From positions 1 to 7,485 of the forward strand of contig DAOWCW010000039.1 in NCBI GenBank assembly GCA_030639395.1: DNA of 7,485 nucleotides. The letters are read 5' to 3'. This DNA comes from an archaeon. Lineage in GTDB: Archaea; Nanoarchaeota; Nanoarchaeia; Pacearchaeales; GW2011-AR1. A program made the position numbers and the translations under genes. Positions 1 through 5,300 of this stretch are shown piece after piece. Every line of letters begins with the position of its first letter. Positions within the stretch are counted from its first letter, which is position 1. The notes beneath the pieces were generated by a model. That model was not told where the DNA came from. It was given only the letters and a program-made list of their open reading frames with translations, and made no database searches.

Positions 1-196
1 GGTTTACGGAGTAAATCATGCAACTTGTTGCCGAAGTCTCTGCTTTTTTCTGGGAAGATGAATCATGGGTTCGATTTGGTTTACGGAGTAAATCATGCAA
101 CTTGTTGCCGAAGTCTCTGCTTTTTTCTGGGAAGATGAATCATGGGTTCGATTTGGTTTACGGAGTAAATCATGCAACTTGTTGCCGAAGTCTCTG
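1..196. repeat. 77-bp direct tandem repeat, two full copies plus a 42-bp partial copy
   Basis: Copies start at 1, 78 and 155, each beginning GGTTTACGGAGTAAATCATG. The first two are identical over 77 bp. The third matches only its first 42 bp (to 196) and then changes to unique sequence. The unit holds a short inverted repeat, CAAC-TT-GTTG, and two AATCATG words. Its length is not a multiple of three, so successive copies are read in different frames and a coding role on the plus strand is unlikely. The array reaches the left edge, so the true copy number is unknown. Perfect identity suggests recent amplification or an assembly effect at a contig end. The geometry (42 shared plus 35) is CRISPR-like, but the two would-be spacers are identical. 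Confidence 0.95.
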
Positions 197-257
197 TTTC
201 ACAAACCCATTTTCGAATAAAAATATAAGTACTTCAAAGTAACGACAAATAGCAAAA

Positions 258-265
258 TTTATAAA
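258..265 (+). promoter_or_regulatory. TATA box of a leaderless promoter for the SleB-like gene
   Basis: TTTATAAA is preceded by the A-rich tract AGCAAAA. Its centre lies about 25 nt before the ATG at 287, the spacing expected when an archaeal transcript starts at or next to the start codon. No Shine-Dalgarno sequence is visible before that ATG, which fits a leaderless mRNA. Confidence 0.7.
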
Positions 266-286
266 CAACTTCTTTAATAAATTAAA

Positions 287-889
287 ATGAAAAACGAACA
301 CAGTCGTAGAGAATTTCTGAAAAGATCTGGGTCAGCACTAGCAGGGATACTATATCTAACCTCACCTCTGCAAACAATAGCATCAACAAAACAAGGAAAG
401 ATATACGATTTCTATCAGGATTCAGAAAAAACCCTAATGGCAAAAATGTTATATGGAGAGGCAAGAGAGCTACTAAAAGAAGAAGACCAAAAGGAGATTA
501 TAATGATAGGCTTCACTGCAATAAACAGAGCAAGCGACAGGATAAAAGGAAACGGTATAACACTAAAAGAAGCCATACTAAAAAACAAACGAGTAAGAAA
601 AAAATCGGGGAAAATAATTCGGGTACATCAATACAGTTGTTTCAATTCATGGGATCCAAATTTAGAAAAAATAAAAAACCCAAAAAAATACAATGCAAAG
701 GCATGGGAAGAAGCACTAGAATTATCAGGCAAACTACTAGAAGGAAAACTAACACACCTAAATTACGGACAAGATCATTATCATAGCAAAAACATACCAG
801 CACCATCTTGGGCAAACAGTTCAAGAATGAAAAAAATATGGGGACAACCTTTCTTTAAACACGAATTTTACAAAGACACAAAAGCTTAA
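287..889 (+). CDS. Tat-exported SleB-type cell-wall hydrolase (Hydrolase_2 family)
   Basis: This is a 200-residue protein. Residues 6-12 (SRREFLK) are a twin-arginine motif followed by a hydrophobic stretch to about residue 33, so export in folded form by Tat is expected. No lipobox cysteine is seen. From about residue 48 it follows the SleB/Hydrolase_2 pattern: MLYGEAR with the probable catalytic Glu58, then FTAINRASD near 77-84, QYSCFN at 115-120, the HYH motif at 164-166, PSW at 173-175 and a closing KHEFY. Bacterial family members cleave the glycan strands of peptidoglycan, notably spore cortex. An archaeal cell is not expected to make peptidoglycan, so the target may be a neighbouring bacterium, pseudomurein-like material or another wall glycan; this is inference. 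The ATG is supported by a TATA box about 25 nt upstream. The next gene has its own promoter, so this is probably a single-gene transcript. Its third positions are more mixed than those of its neighbours, which could indicate transfer. Confidence 0.85.
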   Translation: MKNEHSRREFLKRSGSALAGILYLTSPLQTIASTKQGKIYDFYQDSEKTLMAKMLYGEARELLKEEDQKEIIMIGFTAINRASDRIKGNGITLKEAILKNKRVRKKSGKIIRVHQYSCFNSWDPNLEKIKNPKKYNAKAWEEALELSGKLLEGKLTHLNYGQDHYHSKNIPAPSWANSSRMKKIWGQPFFKHEFYKDTKA

Positions 890-894
890 CAAAA

Positions 895-902
895 TTTATA
901 TA
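895..902 (+). promoter_or_regulatory. TATA box for the MinD-like gene
   Basis: TTTATATA starts six bases after the stop of the hydrolase gene. Transcription would begin near 922-927, giving an untranslated leader of about 65 nt before the ATG at 991. This contrasts with the leaderless layout of the neighbouring monocistronic genes. Confidence 0.6.
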
Positions 903-950
903 CCATAAACCCGTCATTCACAACAGGTGATAAAAAGATCGAACTAATTC

Positions 951-990
951 AAAGGAGGCTACTTGTAGGGAACCTTGGTTCCGTCGAAAA
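951..990 (+). promoter_or_regulatory. Displaced Shine-Dalgarno sequence and hairpin in the MinD leader
   Basis: AAAGGAGG (951-958) is a very good Shine-Dalgarno match but ends 32 nt before the ATG at 991. Between them lies the perfect inverted repeat GGAACC-TT-GGTTCC (969-982). Folding it would shorten the effective spacing to about 18 nt. The frame upstream of 991 has no ATG, GTG or TTG back to a TAA at 931, so no extended start explains the distance. Four bases after the SD there is TTG-TAG, a possible start-stop pair. A regulatory role is inferred. Confidence 0.5.
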
Positions 991-1779
991 ATGACAAACA
1001 TTCTAAGTTTCGTATCAATAAAAGGTGGCGTCGGAAAAACAACCTTAGCACTAGAAACCGCAATATCTCTAGCAAAAAACTTCGACAAAAAAGTCCTCCT
1101 AGTCGACGCCAACTTCTCCGCACCAAACATCGGACTTTACCTCGACCTAACAAGCGACTACACACTCCAAGACTCCCTCAATTCAAAAACTCTCTTACAA
1201 AATACAATCTACGAAGCCCACGGAATCGACATCATCCCCTCCGCCCTAAATTACCACAAAGAAATCGACCCATACAAACTAAAAAAACTCCTCCAGAAAT
1301 ACAAACCAAGATATGATTTCATAATCCTAGACACCTCTCCAAACTACAAAGAACTCGAGCCAATCATCGCAGCTTCAGACAAAATATTCCTCGTAACATC
1401 CCCAGACCACGTCACCCTACACACAACACTCAAAGCCGCAAAAATAGCCCAAGAACAAAAAACCCCGATACAAGGAATAATCGTAAACAAAATAAGATCT
1501 CCGAAACACGAATACAATCTCCAAGAAATAGAAAAAATATCCAACATCCCAGTCCTAGCAAAAATACACGATCATAAAAAAATAGCACAATCCCTTCACA
1601 AAAAAACCCCACTATCTATCTTAGACGAAAAAAACACAATCTCAAAAGAAATAACAAAATTCGCAGAAGCAATTGCAGGCTCCCCAGCAAAAGAAGGTTG
1701 GTTCCAAAAATTCTTGCCATGGAAACCTCTCGTACCAAAAGAAGAAATCAATCGACAATTTTACAAAAACCAACTTTAA
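991..1779 (+). CDS. MinD/ParA-family deviant Walker A ATPase
   Basis: This 262-residue P-loop ATPase carries the deviant Walker A motif KGGVGKTT at residues 11-18 (signature Lys11, nucleotide-binding Lys16). It also has the A' segment VLLVDANFSAPNIG with Asp39 and the Walker B segment FIILDTSP with Asp114, plus the VNK segment (165-167) typical of MinD proteins. Family members dimerise on ATP and position proteins or DNA, often on the membrane. Residues 235-247 (EGWFQKFLPWKPL) mix aromatic and basic residues and resemble the C-terminal membrane-targeting helix of MinD, but another 15 residues follow, which is unusual. The cargo is unknown. No partner such as ParB, FtsZ or an archaellum gene is adjacent. 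Codons end mainly in A or C (Phe is nearly always TTC), unlike the minus-strand genes. The gene converges on the small gene ending at 1813, with 33 bp between. Confidence 0.85.
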   Translation: MTNILSFVSIKGGVGKTTLALETAISLAKNFDKKVLLVDANFSAPNIGLYLDLTSDYTLQDSLNSKTLLQNTIYEAHGIDIIPSALNYHKEIDPYKLKKLLQKYKPRYDFIILDTSPNYKELEPIIAASDKIFLVTSPDHVTLHTTLKAAKIAQEQKTPIQGIIVNKIRSPKHEYNLQEIEKISNIPVLAKIHDHKKIAQSLHKKTPLSILDEKNTISKEITKFAEAIAGSPAKEGWFQKFLPWKPLVPKEEINRQFYKNQL

Positions 1780-1812
1780 TAATTCCAAATCATTTAATTA
1801 CTCAAATTCTAT

Positions 1813-2127
1813 TCACGTTGTCAAACGCGGATGATATTCATCTACCAAACCAGACATCAACACGTAAGAAATAAACAAATCCTCCCACGGCAACCTTTCT
1901 TCCCACGGCAACGCATAATTCCGATACATCTCAGATGCTTTTTCAAATAACCTGCAAGAAAACTCCGGATACTTCCTATGCATTTCCGCATAAGCAGACC
2001 AATCTTCCCTCCTATTCTCTCCAGAAACAGAGCTCTCAACCCACACATTCCAATAATTATTATTATATTCAATAAAATCCTCCAAACATTTAATCTCCAA
2101 TTGCAAAACCTTTTCCCTATCTATCAT
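1813..2127 (-). CDS. Small unrecognised acidic, Trp/Tyr-rich protein
   Basis: This is a 104-residue protein I do not recognise. It is rich in Glu, Trp and Tyr, has no membrane segment or signal peptide, and is predicted to be a soluble, mostly helical cytosolic protein. An in-frame 12-bp repeat (TCCCACGGCAAC on the plus strand at 1883-1894 and 1901-1912) encodes LPWE twice, giving LPWEERLPWED near residues 73-83. The start is ATG at 2127. A longer reading from TTG at 2199 (128 residues) would begin in the loop of the terminator-like inverted repeat of the upstream gene. A TATA-like box 25 nt before the ATG supports the shorter, leaderless form. It appears to be its own transcription unit, downstream of and co-directional with the MoxR cluster. 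The function is unknown. Confidence 0.6.
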   Translation of the reverse strand: MIDREKVLQLEIKCLEDFIEYNNNYWNVWVESSVSGENRREDWSAYAEMHRKYPEFSCRLFEKASEMYRNYALPWEERLPWEDLFISYVLMSGLVDEYHPRLTT

Positions 2128-2146
2128 ATTACTACAATGATTTACC

Positions 2147-2156
2147 AATAAATAAA
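2147..2156 (-). promoter_or_regulatory. TATA box of a leaderless promoter for the small gene
   Basis: On the minus strand TTTATTTATT is centred about 25 nt before the ATG at 2127, the same spacing as at the SleB-like gene. No Shine-Dalgarno sequence is visible between the box and the ATG. Confidence 0.5.
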
Positions 2157-2181
2157 CTTTCCCCAACAAGCCCTCTTTAAC

Positions 2182-2224
2182 AATTTTGATTTTTACCAAG
2201 AACTAACCGCTAAAAATCAAAATT
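2182..2224 (-). terminator. Perfect 14-bp inverted repeat with T-rich arms at the end of the MoxR-VWA cluster
   Basis: AATTTTGATTTTTA (2182-2195) and its exact reverse complement (2211-2224) flank a 15-nt loop. The outer arm overlaps the TAA stop of the VWA gene at 2223-2225. On the minus strand the stop is followed immediately by TTTTGATTTTT, the oligo-T context used by archaeal RNA polymerase for termination. Because the repeat is perfect, T-rich runs are present on both strands and it could act in both directions. Confidence 0.6.
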
Positions 2225-3146
2225 ACGGCAAAACCCTAAATCTAAAATTATGCAAAACCCAAAGTAGCGTCAACATCAAAATCGCACCAATCAAAAAATA
2301 AAAACTCAAATCAACAGTAACCTCTCTACTCATCTTATTCATCAAACTATCAAACAATAAATCAAAGTCCTCAACATCCCGAACCCTAAAAAATTCACCA
2401 CCAGAATTAAACGCTAAAGACTTCAAAACATCTTCATCAACTTCAGAAATCGTATTAAACCCTGTAATCCCACCTTCCTCACTTCCAACAGCAATAGTAT
2501 TCACAGTCAACTTATTTCGATTAATATATTCAATCACCCTCGGAACATCCCCAACATTCAACTGCCCATCACTAATCAAAATCACCGCCTTCATCTGCCT
2601 ATCCCCAAAAAGCTTATCCGCACCAATTAATGCATTATAAATATTAGTCCCCTGAACCTCTCCATATTTAATCGCATCAAGTGCAATATTCACCTTAAAC
2701 TTATTACTATCCAAAACTTGCAAAACACTAGCATCCCCCGAAAATTCCAAAACTCCAACCTCAACTCCAATCGGCAACAACTCCACAAACTTTTTCGCAC
2801 CACTCCGAGCAGCCTCAAGCCGATTCGGATAAAGATCATCACTAGACATACTACTTGACGAATCCACCGCAATCACATATGAAAAAACCGAAGTATCCGC
2901 AATAAAAGAAATACCCGTCCCAGCCAAAGCCAAAACCAACAAAATCAAAACCAACAAATTCATATAAAGTGCAAAAAAATTCTTCGAAAAAAACTCAACA
3001 TCATAAAATCTTTCCATCGCTTCAAAATTAGAAAACACAACCGCCTTTCTCTTGCTATAAATCAAGCTAAAAAAATAAACAAAAACAAAAAGCGGAACTA
3101 ACAACAAAAATCCTAAAAACTTCGGATAAAGAAAAACTAACTCCAT
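2223..3146 (-). CDS. Membrane-anchored VWA-domain protein, BatA-like
   Basis: This 307-residue protein has hydrophobic segments at about 8-30, 59-83 and 281-299, and a von Willebrand A domain at about 88-270 between the second and third. The MIDAS metal site is complete: DSSSS with Asp95, Ser97 and Ser99, Thr167 in GTNIYNAL, and Asp193 in LISDG. The KRK after segment 1 and the arginines after segment 3 suggest those ends are cytosolic, placing the VWA domain outside the cell. The layout matches Bat (aerotolerance-type) proteins that work with MoxR ATPases; in those systems VWA proteins bind partner proteins through a metal. GGAGG lies 7 nt before the ATG and an in-frame TAG directly precedes it, so the start is firm. 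The gene lies downstream of moxR and DUF58 but is separated from them by a structured G-rich spacer. Confidence 0.88.
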   Translation of the reverse strand: MELVFLYPKFLGFLLLVPLFVFVYFFSLIYSKRKAVVFSNFEAMERFYDVEFFSKNFFALYMNLLVLILLVLALAGTGISFIADTSVFSYVIAVDSSSSMSSDDLYPNRLEAARSGAKKFVELLPIGVEVGVLEFSGDASVLQVLDSNKFKVNIALDAIKYGEVQGTNIYNALIGADKLFGDRQMKAVILISDGQLNVGDVPRVIEYINRNKLTVNTIAVGSEEGGITGFNTISEVDEDVLKSLAFNSGGEFFRVRDVEDFDLLFDSLMNKMSREVTVDLSFYFLIGAILMLTLLWVLHNFRFRVLP

Positions 3147-3153
3147 CTATAAA

Positions 3154-3158
3154 CCTCC
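3154..3158 (-). promoter_or_regulatory. Shine-Dalgarno sequence of the VWA gene
   Basis: GGAGG on the minus strand lies 7 nt before the ATG at 3146. Together with the one at 5233 it shows that genes inside the cluster use leadered, SD-dependent initiation, while single genes nearby appear leaderless. Confidence 0.75.
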
Positions 3159-3159
3159 T

Positions 3160-3332
3160 TATTAACACCTCGAGCAAGATGCCAAACCTCGGGGTCAGCA
3201 GAGCCATGCCCAATTGGGGCCAACCTCTTGTAATTTCTCATGTAGCAACCCCCACCAACCCGGGCAGCAAAGCTGCCCTACCGAAACCCCGAAATACCAA
3301 AACCCCGAAACCCCACGAATACGAAATAAAAG
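3160..3332 (-). other. G-rich structured intercistronic island, possible ncRNA, cis-element or dispersed repeat
   Basis: This segment between DUF58 and VWA is clearly more GC-rich than the genes around it. In mRNA sense it starts with G-runs at 3314-3311, 3306-3303 and 3290-3287 set in repeats of TTTCGGGGTTT. Then comes a perfect 7-bp hairpin, GGGCAGC-loop-GCTGCCC (3278-3262), and a GTTGGTGGGGGTT stretch. The palindrome CCCAATTGGG follows inside a possible AGAG...CTCT stem. Its last part, ACCCCGA (3195-3189), can pair with TCGGGGT copies at the start, which would enclose the island as one fold. The G-runs could also form a quadruplex. I could not fit a tRNA or other known RNA to it. It also holds a 34-codon reading frame (ATG at 3241) that ends inside the VWA gene start. 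Confidence 0.45.
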
Positions 3333-3346
3333 ATTTCATATTCGTG
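3314..3346 (-). terminator. 14-bp stem-loop over the DUF58 stop codon
   Basis: CACGAATACGAAAT (3314-3327) pairs with ATTTCATATTCGTG (3333-3346), with a 5-nt loop and a single G-U-type mismatch. The TGA stop of DUF58 (3338-3336) lies in the first arm in mRNA sense, and the loop contributes CTTTT. It could slow termination of translation, protect or define an mRNA end, or act as a partial terminator before the G-rich island. Which of these applies cannot be told from sequence alone. Confidence 0.5.
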
Positions 3347-4241
3347 CCCCCACTGCACGACCACGCAAAAAACTAGAAACCGCAATAACAAAACTCTTAT
3401 CACTAACTAATTCCAATAAATCAACACGCGACTTCCTCATCATCTCCCTAATCATCATCTTCTGCCTTAAAACATTTTTCCGATATTTATCCCTCGCAAT
3501 CGCAGGATCCAAAACCATTTGCTTCCCAGAATAAGGATCCTGCACCGCAAACTGACAATTCGAGTCAGGCAAATCCTCATCCAACCTATCCCTAACCATA
3601 ACAGCCAAACTTTCAAACCGCGTCCCCATCAATTTCAAATTAGCCAAACTCTCCTTCTTCGTCCGAATAAAATCCGACACCAAAATAAAAATAGTATACG
3701 GAGATTTAACAGTTTGAAGCACATGATTTACTGCCTTATCTATATCAAACCCACCGCCATACAAACTAGAATCCGCCAAAAACTTTGTAAACAAAGCAAA
3801 CTGATTCTTAGTCCGAGCAGGCCTCAAAAACTTAACAACTTTATCACTAAACATTACCAATCCAATCCTATCCCCAGAACCCAAAACCAAATGACTAAGC
3901 GACGCAACAAACTCAGCAGCATACTCAGCCTTCAACTTATCCCCAGAACCAAAAAGCATACTATTCGAAACATCAACCAAAAAATAAACATTCAACTCCC
4001 TCTCCTCAATATACTTCTTAGCTAAAATCTGATTAGACCTCAAACTCGCCTTCCAATCAATTAAACTCGCATCGTCATCCTGCTGAAACACGCGATAAGA
4101 ATCAAACTCCAAACCTTTCCCTCTAAAAATATTCTTATACAAAATCTTCTTAACCGGAAACTTCTGCATCGCATTCTCAAACTCCGCAATCGCCCTAGGA
4201 AAATTCAAAACAAACTTACCCCTATTAGAAACTTCTGTCAT
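3336..4241 (-). CDS. DUF58 family protein with degenerate VWA fold, MoxR partner
   Basis: This 301-residue soluble protein has the DUF58 signature at about 43-68, read as GLEFDSYRVF followed by DDDASLIDWKASLR. A VWA-like fold follows, with DVSNS (Asp90, Ser92, Ser94) and VSD (Asp190). The position where a MIDAS Thr is usual (GGT) reads GGGFD at 162-166, so the metal site looks incomplete. Many bacterial DUF58 proteins have N-terminal membrane helices; none is visible here, so it is probably cytosolic. DUF58 genes usually sit beside moxR and their products are thought to act with the ATPase in assembly or activation of envelope complexes. The ATG follows the TAG of moxR with no gap, and no clear SD is seen, so translation is probably coupled. 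The C-terminal region (about 250-275) is rich in Lys, Arg and Met. Confidence 0.88.
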   Translation of the reverse strand: MTEVSNRGKFVLNFPRAIAEFENAMQKFPVKKILYKNIFRGKGLEFDSYRVFQQDDDASLIDWKASLRSNQILAKKYIEERELNVYFLVDVSNSMLFGSGDKLKAEYAAEFVASLSHLVLGSGDRIGLVMFSDKVVKFLRPARTKNQFALFTKFLADSSLYGGGFDIDKAVNHVLQTVKSPYTIFILVSDFIRTKKESLANLKLMGTRFESLAVMVRDRLDEDLPDSNCQFAVQDPYSGKQMVLDPAIARDKYRKNVLRQKMMIREMMRKSRVDLLELVSDKSFVIAVSSFLRGRAVGARI

Positions 4242-5222
4242 CTACGGAACACTAACCCTGCCAAGAATTTGCTTAATCACCTTATCTGTAGTAATCCCCT
4301 CAGCCTCAGCCTCATAATTTAAAATAATTCTATGTCTCAAGACAGGATAAACAACCTCCCTCACATCTTCCGGAATAACATAATCTCTACCACTCATCAA
4401 TGCCTCAGCCTTAGACGCAATATAAAGAGCAATCGAAGCCCTAGGGGAACCACCATAAGAAATATACTTTCCAAATTCCCAGTCCTTATTCCGCGACTCA
4501 CCAACAATCTCAACAATATACTCCTCAATCACTTCCGAAACAAAAACATCCTTTACCCTCTCTTGTGCATCTATAATCTTCTTGGGATTCAAAATAGCCT
4601 TCAAGTTAAAACTCTCAAAAGTCTTAGTCGTTGTATTTTTATTCAAAATCCCTTTTTCCTCTTTAGGCTCAGGATAATCAATCAACAACTTAAATAAAAA
4701 TCTATCAATCTGAGCCTCAGGTAAAGTATAAACCCCACTATTCTCAACCGGATTCTCAGTAGCCATAACAAAAAAAGGTTTAGGCAAAACATGAGTCTCC
4801 TTAGCAATAGTGACCTCCTTCTCCTGCATAGCCTCCAGTAAAGCAGACTGCGTCTTAGGGGGACTACGATTAATCTCATCAGCCAAAACAAAATTCGTAA
4901 AAATCGGACCCTTCTCAACCTTAAAACCCTTTTCTGGAGTATAGCTCATAATACCAGTAATGTCCGTCGGCAACAAATCAACAGTAAACTGAATCCTCTT
5001 CATATCACAACCAAGAACCGTCGCCATCGATCTAACAATCAAAGTCTTCGCAGTACCAGGAACACCCTCAACCAAAACATGTCCATTACAAAGAACCGCC
5101 CGCAAAATCCCATGAATAATCTCTTTTTGCCCAACAACAATATTTCCCATCTCCTTCTCAATATCAGACAAAATCCTCATAATATCAATATCTTTTTTCT
5201 TACTCACCATTTTTTTCATCAT
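4242..5222 (-). CDS. moxR: MoxR-family AAA+ ATPase
   Basis: Counted from ATG at 5222 this is 326 residues, normal for MoxR. It shows Walker A GVPGTAKT (53-60, Lys59), Walker B VLADEIN (112-118, Asp115-Glu116) followed by RSPPKTQSALLEAMQE, sensor 1 ATENPVE with Asn157, the arginine-finger segment LPEAQIDRF with Arg174, and sensor 2 GGSPRA with Arg261. A C-terminal lid domain completes it. MoxR ATPases act as chaperones that insert metals or remodel partners together with VWA proteins, and both expected partners (DUF58, VWA) follow directly. The frame is open further up to a TTG at 5252, but that would put the good SD GGAGGG (5238-5233) inside the gene. From this SD, ATG at 5222 is 10 nt away and is preferred; ATG at 5219 is also possible. 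The stop abuts the DUF58 start. Confidence 0.92.
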   Translation of the reverse strand: MMKKMVSKKKDIDIMRILSDIEKEMGNIVVGQKEIIHGILRAVLCNGHVLVEGVPGTAKTLIVRSMATVLGCDMKRIQFTVDLLPTDITGIMSYTPEKGFKVEKGPIFTNFVLADEINRSPPKTQSALLEAMQEKEVTIAKETHVLPKPFFVMATENPVENSGVYTLPEAQIDRFLFKLLIDYPEPKEEKGILNKNTTTKTFESFNLKAILNPKKIIDAQERVKDVFVSEVIEEYIVEIVGESRNKDWEFGKYISYGGSPRASIALYIASKAEALMSGRDYVIPEDVREVVYPVLRHRIILNYEAEAEGITTDKVIKQILGRVSVP

Positions 5223-5232
5223 CTTTTTATTA

Positions 5233-5264
5233 CCCTCCAAAAACCCCGCCAAGCCCCCAACCCC
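5233..5264 (-). promoter_or_regulatory. G-run cluster containing the moxR ribosome binding site
   Basis: In mRNA sense the 78-nt spacer before moxR contains GGGG, GGGGG, GGGG and GGAGGG separated by 2, 6 and 8 bases, a plausible four-tract G-quadruplex. The last tract is the Shine-Dalgarno sequence, so folding would compete with ribosome binding. Just upstream is a direct repeat, AGGTCAGAGGTC. A TATA-like GTATATAC (5315-5308) at the end of the preceding gene might drive an internal start. Regulation is inferred only. Confidence 0.45.
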
Positions 5265-5300
5265 GACCTCTGACCTGACATCTAGCCTCTAATAAGGCAT

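Noticed and set aside
1..196. CRISPR array
   Set aside because: The two candidate 35-bp spacers are identical, the repeat has little dyad symmetry and no cas gene is in view. Kept as a tandem repeat, with the geometry noted.
18..242. 74-codon plus-strand reading frame through the tandem repeat
   Set aside because: The 77-bp unit shifts frame at each copy, so the three copies give three unrelated peptides. There is no SD or TATA box at a useful distance and no family resemblance.
975..1316. 113-codon frame from TTG 975 overlapping MinD
   Set aside because: It is a +2 shadow of MinD with low-complexity Lys/Arg/Pro/Thr composition. The MinD frame carries clear ATPase motifs.
2128..2199. N-terminal extension of the small minus-strand gene from TTG 2199
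   Set aside because: The start lies in the loop of a perfect inverted repeat at the end of the upstream gene and has no SD, while a TATA-like box fits ATG 2127.
3160..3332. tRNA, rRNA fragment or SRP RNA in the island
   Set aside because: No T-arm with GGTTCRA and matching acceptor stem, and no conserved rRNA or SRP core that I can recognise on either strand.
3179..3534. Plus-strand frames of 65 and 106 codons across the G-rich island and DUF58 end
   Set aside because: They run antisense to DUF58, start with low-complexity Pro/Asn/Thr peptides and have no initiation signals. Open frames here follow from the C/A-rich strand.
5223..5252. MoxR start at TTG 5252
   Set aside because: It would place the GGAGGG SD within the coding region and part of the G-run cluster in codons. 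ATG 5222 has this SD at 10 nt and gives a normal family length.
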